Positions 60,011 to 64,000 of a stretch of 64,000 bases of DNA are shown in pieces. The translations under genes were made by a program, and so were the position numbers. The notes beneath the pieces were generated by a model. The model worked only from the letters and a program-made list of their open reading frames with translations. It had not been told where the DNA came from and ran no database searches. How positions within the stretch are numbered: position 1 is the stretch's first letter; every line of letters starts with the position of its first letter. Source of the DNA: FW021-bin31 sp964467635 (GTDB lineage Bacteria > Bacteroidota > Bacteroidia > Chitinophagales > Chitinophagaceae); contig CAYXRN010000001.1 in assembly GCA_964467635.1 (NCBI GenBank), positions 1-64,000 on the forward strand. Reading direction: 5' to 3'.

Positions 60011-60904
60011 TTAAGACGCCAGAATATTTTTTTGTAGGTAGGAAATACTTTTACGAATGCTGTCAAACGGATCTCCTGGGGTCTTATCTTGTTCCACAAA
60101 GAAGTGCTTCATCCCCGATTCCTTGGCATGGGCAAATATTGACGGCCAGTCGATAACGCCATTCCCTACTTCTGTAAAATTTTTTTCCGGGGTATCGGCC
60201 ATATCCTTGACATGCCACAAGACAAAACGCCCGGGATGTGCATCAAACATCGCTATCGGGTCTTGCCCCGCCTTGGTTACCCAGTAAATGTCCATTTCCA
60301 TTTTTACCAAGTCCTTATCGGCTTCTTTTAGCAGGATATTATAAGGAGTTTTTCCGTCTATTTTCTCAAATTCAAAATTGTGATTGTGGTAGCAAAATTG
60401 TATTCCGGCTTTTTTACACACTTCTCCGGCCTTATTGAATTCCTCCGCCCGCCGTTTGTAGTCATCCAGCGTTTTGCGCTCATTTCCGGGGAGGTACGCA
60501 CAAACCATATAGCTCATCCCTACTTTGTGCGCGTCTTCCACCGCCTTTTCCCAATCATTGCGAATGGTTCCTTTGGTTTCACGGTTACCAAGCGAGTAAT
60601 GTCCGCTTGGAATAATTAACCCGTTTTGTTTTAAAACCGTTAAAAACTCGGAAGTATTCATCCCATAGAATTTTTCTGTTCCCCTATAGGTTGCAGATTC
60701 TACAAGCTTATAACCTATTTGGGCTACTTTGGCCAAACTGGCTTTAGGGTCGTTGCCCATCGCGTGTCTTATGGTATATAACTGGAGGCCGGGCAAATAG
60801 TCGTACCTTTTCGGTCCTGAATTACAAGCGGATAAAAATCCTGGAATAGCCAATGTACCGGCCAATAGGCCGGATTGTTTTAAAAAATCTCTACGTGATG
60901 CCAT
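60011..60904 (-). CDS. Tat-exported lipoprotein, sugar phosphate isomerase/epimerase family
   Basis: 297 residues. Twin-arginine signal SRRDFLKQSG and lipobox LSAC, so an exported lipoprotein. The mature part is an AP-endonuclease-2/xylose-isomerase-like TIM barrel: GLQLYTIRHAM, CYHNHNFEFEK, MEMDIYWVTKAGQDP, LWHVKDM and FVEQD carry the metal-binding His/Glu/Asp residues. Such proteins are common in Bacteroidota sugar-degradation sets; the substrate is unknown and no transporter or glycosidase is adjacent. Confidence 0.88.
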   Translation of the reverse strand: MASRRDFLKQSGLLAGTLAIPGFLSACNSGPKRYDYLPGLQLYTIRHAMGNDPKASLAKVAQIGYKLVESATYRGTEKFYGMNTSEFLTVLKQNGLIIPSGHYSLGNRETKGTIRNDWEKAVEDAHKVGMSYMVCAYLPGNERKTLDDYKRRAEEFNKAGEVCKKAGIQFCYHNHNFEFEKIDGKTPYNILLKEADKDLVKMEMDIYWVTKAGQDPIAMFDAHPGRFVLWHVKDMADTPEKNFTEVGNGVIDWPSIFAHAKESGMKHFFVEQDKTPGDPFDSIRKSISYLQKNILAS

Positions 60905-60943
60905 GAGTTATTAATTTATGAATGTTATACAAATACTTGAGTG

Positions 60944-61606
60944 TCAGCCGTCCAATGCACATTCCAGAAAGTCAATAAGGGGTTTTAGTTCTTTAAATAT
61001 TCCGCAGGTCTTTTTTATGAGTTTTCCGGAAGTAAGCGCTTCATCAGGTATGCTGCAACCGGCAATGAAACTGCGCAGTTTCAAGTAGTCAATAGCGGGG
61101 TTGTCTGCATCATAACCCTTAGGCGGACGTACCAGTTTATCTTCAGCAGACAAAGGGCCAAATTTTTTGCTAAAGGTCGGACGTTGCAGGATGGCCAGGA
61201 ATTCATCGTAGTTGTAATCAATTTCCTGTCTCACTTTCTGCAGCATGTCTCTTTCCGGGTGCCAGATGCCCCCTCCTAAATAAGAATTTCCTGGTTCAAT
61301 GTGCAGGTAGTAGCCAGGGTAATGGACCTTTTTTCCGCCTTTGTTCATTCCCGCGGCAAAATGTGTTTTGTATGGAGTCTTATTTTTGCTAAAACGCACA
61401 TCGCGGTATATACGAAATACACAATCCTTGACATTCAGCATACCGATGGCGGGATCGGTTTTTCCATATTCAGCGAGTAACTTTTGAATGAAGTGATCAA
61501 AATCATGTTTGGCGGCAAGGTATTGTTCTTTATGGGAGTCGAACCAAGCTTTTTCGTTATGTTTTTTGAGCTGCTTAAGAAACTTGATCGTTGAGGGTTG
61601 GGGCAT
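60944..61606 (-). CDS. DUF2461 family protein
   Basis: 220 residues from ATG 61606. Conserved segments are FLKQLKKHNEKAWFDSHKEQY, CVFRIYRDVRFSKNKTPYKTHFAA (key residues R-D-x-R-F) and GGGIWHPER, matching the widespread DUF2461/TIGR02453 family. Function unknown, cytoplasmic. The frame extends 11 codons upstream without a conserved start. Confidence 0.85.
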   Translation of the reverse strand: MPQPSTIKFLKQLKKHNEKAWFDSHKEQYLAAKHDFDHFIQKLLAEYGKTDPAIGMLNVKDCVFRIYRDVRFSKNKTPYKTHFAAGMNKGGKKVHYPGYYLHIEPGNSYLGGGIWHPERDMLQKVRQEIDYNYDEFLAILQRPTFSKKFGPLSAEDKLVRPPKGYDADNPAIDYLKLRSFIAGCSIPDEALTSGKLIKKTCGIFKELKPLIDFLECALDG

Positions 61607-61717
61607 CGAATGGCTTTTTAGCCGATAAAAGTAGAACAATCTGTAAAAGAATCCAATTTTCGAAAGAATAAATACAGGAATGGCGGTGGATCGAAATTAT
61701 AGTATCTTTGTCTTACG

Positions 61718-62017
61718 ATGTTTACGAAAATGTATACCCTGGAGGGAATGACGTGTGAGGAATGTGCAAAAAAAGTAAGATTGGCTTTCAAAGCCAGGCC
61801 TGAAGTTATAGAAGCCCAGGTATTGCTTTCTGATGCGCGGGCTATTGTCAGCCTGCGGGAGTCGCTTTCTACTGAGGCCCTCAATACGGCACTGCGGGAA
61901 GAAGGGCACTATTCAGCTACTGAAATTCCAGATGCCCACCCGGCTCAGGCGGCAAAAGCAAAGAAAAATACTCCCTGGCTCAAATTTCTTCATCGAAAAA
62001 AGCCCTGTTGCCGCTAA
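61718..62017 (+). CDS. Heavy-metal-associated (HMA) domain protein
   Basis: 99 residues. One HMA domain with the metal motif GMTCEECAKKV, followed by a basic tail ending KKPCCR with a Cys-Cys pair. Likely a small copper or other soft-metal chaperone in the cytoplasm. TATCTTTG at 61703-61710 would start transcription near 61716, so the second ATG at 61730 is a plausible alternative start. The stop is followed within a few bases by the truncated TPR frame. Confidence 0.8.
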   Translation: MFTKMYTLEGMTCEECAKKVRLAFKARPEVIEAQVLLSDARAIVSLRESLSTEALNTALREEGHYSATEIPDAHPAQAAKAKKNTPWLKFLHRKKPCCR

Positions 62018-63018
62018 AGAAGGACGAGACAAGGTAAGTTTGTTAGTGCTCGGTTATTCTTATTATATGAGTTACCAGTTTGCTTCAGCTACGCGGTGTT
62101 TTTCTCAATTATTAAAGGTAGACTCTGTAAATGCCACTGCATATTACTATCTTGGGAAGGTTCAGGCTGCTAAAGGAAACGTTCCATTGGCATTAACCTA
62201 TTTTTGTAGATTGGTAAAAATAAAGCCAGGCGTAGCTCATTATTACAAACAACTGGCTTCTTTATGGACCCAGGTCGGGAATAATGCGGCTGCCGGCTGG
62301 TATTATAAAAGAGCCTATGAGGCTAATGCAGAGGACCCGGAAGTGATTGTTCACCTTGCTTCCAATTGGATCAGACAGGAAATGTATGAAAAGGCAGACC
62401 ATATTCCGGATCTGGCCCTTCGGCAGGATTTGATGCAGTCGCAGTTGCAGTTGCTTATCGTTCATATACGCTCGGCTTATACACAGGAAGAATACCGATA
62501 TTTTTCCCTTATATAGGCAATTAAGAAAAATGGATTTTATTAGTCTACAGCCATTTTTGTATACGGCTATTGCCTATTTCGACCTGAAGAAATTCGACTC
62601 TTGTATTACCGTTTGTCAACTGCTGGCCAAAAACAGATTACAGACAAAGACCATCTACGATAAGGCTCTTGATCGGCTCAATACTTGTTTGGCTATGTCC
62701 CTGGATGATGCCAATGACAATTATTTTACGGTAAAACGAAATATTTTGGAGTTAATGCATCAACCAAGTAGGGCGCTCAAGCAATATGATACGGCATACT
62801 ATATATTTCATAAGCCGCTCCAATTATACAATAAAGCCCGTGTTTATGACGCTCAATTTGAAAACTATCAAGTAGCCCTGCGGTATTATCAGCGCTACCT
62901 GGAGAATCAGCATAAAACAGAAGCTGAAGAAAAAAAGGAGGTTTTGGCCTTTGGAGAGAAAAGAGTAAAACAATTAGAAGAATGGGAAAAAAACGCTGAG
63001 GATTGCTTCCGAATGTAA
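62018..63018 (+). pseudogene. TPR-repeat protein gene, 5'-truncated and frameshifted
   Basis: Two frames together encode TPR repeats: 62018-62516 (for example LGYSYYMSYQFASATRCFSQ, ATAYYYLGKVQAAKGNVPLA) and 62530-63018 (PFLYTAIAYFDLKKFDSC, NKARVYDAQFENYQVALRYY). Removing one T from the run at 62501-62505 joins them into one frame reading RYFPLYRQLRKMDFISL. There is no signal peptide or plausible N-terminus: coding-like sequence begins immediately after the HMA stop, inside a TPR repeat. So the front of the gene appears lost, and the frameshift breaks the rest. The frameshift might be a sequencing error in a homopolymer. Confidence 0.75.
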
Positions 63019-63037
63019 TGATTAATTACTTAATTAA

Positions 63038-63077
63038 TTAGTTAAAAATTTAGTTGTTTAGTTAAAAATTTAGTTGT
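63038..63077. repeat. Tandem 20-base direct repeat overlapping the blaI promoter
   Basis: Two perfect adjacent 20-base copies (63038-63057 and 63058-63077), unit TTAGTTAAAAATTTAGTTGT. The first copy contains the -33 TTG and the second runs into the -7 box, suggesting a repressor operator. Confidence 0.85.
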
Positions 63078-63084
63078 ACCTTTG
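63054..63084 (+). promoter_or_regulatory. blaI-blaR1 promoter
   Basis: TTG (63054-63056), exactly 20 bases, TACCTTTG (63077-63084): a perfect match to the Bacteroidota consensus. Transcription would start near 63091, so translation begins at ATG 63102 rather than GTG 63084. Confidence 0.7.
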
Positions 63085-63101
63085 TGTCTAAAAGTAGCTT
63101 T

Positions 63102-63485
63102 ATGAAAAAGAAAATAAAGGAACTCACCCGTGCCGAAGAACAGATCATGCAGATCCTTTGGGATATGGATAAAGGTTTTGTAAAGGAAATGATTGCCCGT
63201 ATGGAGGCGCCGAAACCCGCCTATAGTACAGTCTCTACCATCGTTCGTATTTTGGTCAAAAAGGGATTTATCGGGTATAAGGTGTATGGAAATACTTATG
63301 AATATTATCCGCTCATTTCCAGAGAGGCCTATAAGAAATTTGAAGCAGAACGCTTGTTAAGCAGTTATTTTGACGACTCAGTGGAAAGTCTTGTCTCCTT
63401 CTTTGTTTCTAAAAAGAAACTTAATATGAGTGAAGCAGGAAAAATCATTTCTATTCTGGAAGACCTTAAAAATGATAAATCATGA
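63102..63485 (+). CDS. BlaI/MecI/CopY family transcriptional repressor
   Basis: 127 residues. Winged helix: LTRAEEQIMQILWDMDKG, APKPAYSTVSTIVRILVKKG and GYKVYGNTYEYYPLI, then a C-terminal dimerisation helix region (LLSSYFDDSVESLVSFFV). In the known system BlaI is cleaved after BlaR1 senses its signal; in Bacteroidota the signal is often not a beta-lactam. Its TGA overlaps the next ATG (ATGA). Confidence 0.92.
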   Translation: MKKKIKELTRAEEQIMQILWDMDKGFVKEMIARMEAPKPAYSTVSTIVRILVKKGFIGYKVYGNTYEYYPLISREAYKKFEAERLLSSYFDDSVESLVSFFVSKKKLNMSEAGKIISILEDLKNDKS

Positions 63486-64000
63486 ACTTTACCATGCTTT
63501 TACTGGCCAATTTTTATCTTGGCTGTTGGATGTTGTTGTATTACCTGGCTTTCAGCCGGAAAACAACTTTTGGTTATAACCGTTTGGTCCTGTTAGGTGG
63601 TATAATACTTTCTTTTCTTTTACCCTTTATTACTTTGCCTCCTATTATGTTGTTTTCGGCCGCTGATCCATCTGTTCCCCTGATTACATCAACCGATGCG
63701 TCCGCTGTGGTTGCCGGTGATCAGAGTATTTCCGAAGCGGTAGCATTTCCTGTTTGGCATATATTTTTATGGGCTTACTGGTCTGGGGTTGTATTGCTGA
63801 GTATGGTATTTTTAGGGAAACTGGTTAAAATAATGCACTATGTGAGAAAATTCCCGAGAATTAAACATAATAGCTATGTTTATGTTCAGACGCCGGCAAA
63901 CTGGGAGGTTTTTTCTTTTATGCACTTTTTGTTTGCACCTGCAAATACAGCCGGAAGTATTTTGGAACATGAAAAAGTGCATATTCGGCAAAGGCATTCT
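63482..64000 (+). CDS. BlaR1/MecR1-type M56 peptidase, 5' part
   Basis: The frame is open from ATG 63482 to the window end, 173 residues. It starts with membrane helices (about 3-20, 34-55 and 96-113) and has the zinc motif HEKVHIRQRHS at the end of the visible part, the M56 HExxH site. Membrane sensor-protease that would inactivate the BlaI repressor. The 3' part, including any sensor or TonB-like domain, is outside the window. Confidence 0.88.
   Translation, partial: MNFTMLLLANFYLGCWMLLYYLAFSRKTTFGYNRLVLLGGIILSFLLPFITLPPIMLFSAADPSVPLITSTDASAVVAGDQSISEAVAFPVWHIFLWAYWSGVVLLSMVFLGKLVKIMHYVRKFPRIKHNSYVYVQTPANWEVFSFMHFLFAPANTAGSILEHEKVHIRQRHS

Noticed and set aside
63084..63101. GTG start for blaI
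   Set aside because: The GTG begins at the last base of the -7 box, upstream of the predicted transcript start.
1..64000. CRISPR arrays, tRNA and rRNA genes, complete insertion sequences
   Set aside because: No regularly spaced repeats, no cloverleaf or rRNA-like sequence and no intact transposase was recognised on reading both strands; the scaffold gap could hide one.

Overview
The window looks like a chromosomal segment of a Bacteroidota bacterium, most likely of the Chitinophagaceae/Sphingobacteriales type. The evidence is a metalloprotease with a C-terminal type IX secretion sorting domain, repeated promoters of the Bacteroidota form TTG-N19-21-TAnnTTTG, mostly absent Shine-Dalgarno sequences, Bacteroidota-restricted families (a DUF6787-like protein and a GYDIA-type GHMP kinase), and a respiratory chain built on menaquinone. 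The species cannot be named from the sequence. One run of 100 Ns (26235-26334) marks a scaffold gap.

Layout. 1-809: end of rpmH, then rnpA and yidD. 938-8288 (minus): a dipeptidyl peptidase IV, fabF, nicotinate phosphoribosyltransferase, a CDF metal exporter with a variant metal site, and a NupC nucleoside transporter. 8593-10761: secreted M43 metalloprotease. 11080-26197: a complete complex I operon, nuoA-B-CD-E-F-G-H-I-J-K-L-M-N, with fused NuoCD and a NuoG carrying the extra N7 cluster ligands. After the gap, 26667-31893 (minus) is a tight mevalonate operon (idi-2, HMG-CoA reductase, GYDIA kinase, diphosphomevalonate decarboxylase, mevalonate kinase). 32383-37766 holds an AniA-like copper nitrite reductase, a NirV-like protein, a SCO copper chaperone, a polytopic membrane protein with intramembrane histidines, and hemN. 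37894-41370: thiamine pyrophosphokinase, two small proteins, a fragment of a type ISP restriction enzyme and a TetR regulator. 41666-47532: menF-D-A-C-E.

47619-50920 (minus): a LysR regulator followed by an MmgE/PrpD protein and a ComA-family (phosphosulfolactate synthase) protein. Then come lipoate ligase, a histone-deacetylase-like hydrolase, a small possibly ribosome-associated protein behind an FNR-like box, and a minus-strand operon of CysJ-type flavodoxin, nucleoside deaminase and persulfide-dioxygenase/rhodanese. The rest is a methyltransferase, a HAD phosphatase, aspartate kinase, an L,D-transpeptidase, a Tat-exported sugar isomerase-like lipoprotein, a DUF2461 protein, a small HMA metal-binding protein, a broken TPR gene, and a blaI-blaR1 pair cut by the window end.

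How it fits together. Complex I feeds electrons to menaquinone made by the men genes, whose side chain comes from the mevalonate operon. NirK with its copper and heme helpers could use those electrons under low oxygen. The less explained parts are the nirK-linked membrane protein, the PrpD-ComA operon, the flavodoxin-deaminase-persulfide dioxygenase operon, and three decayed gene fragments.
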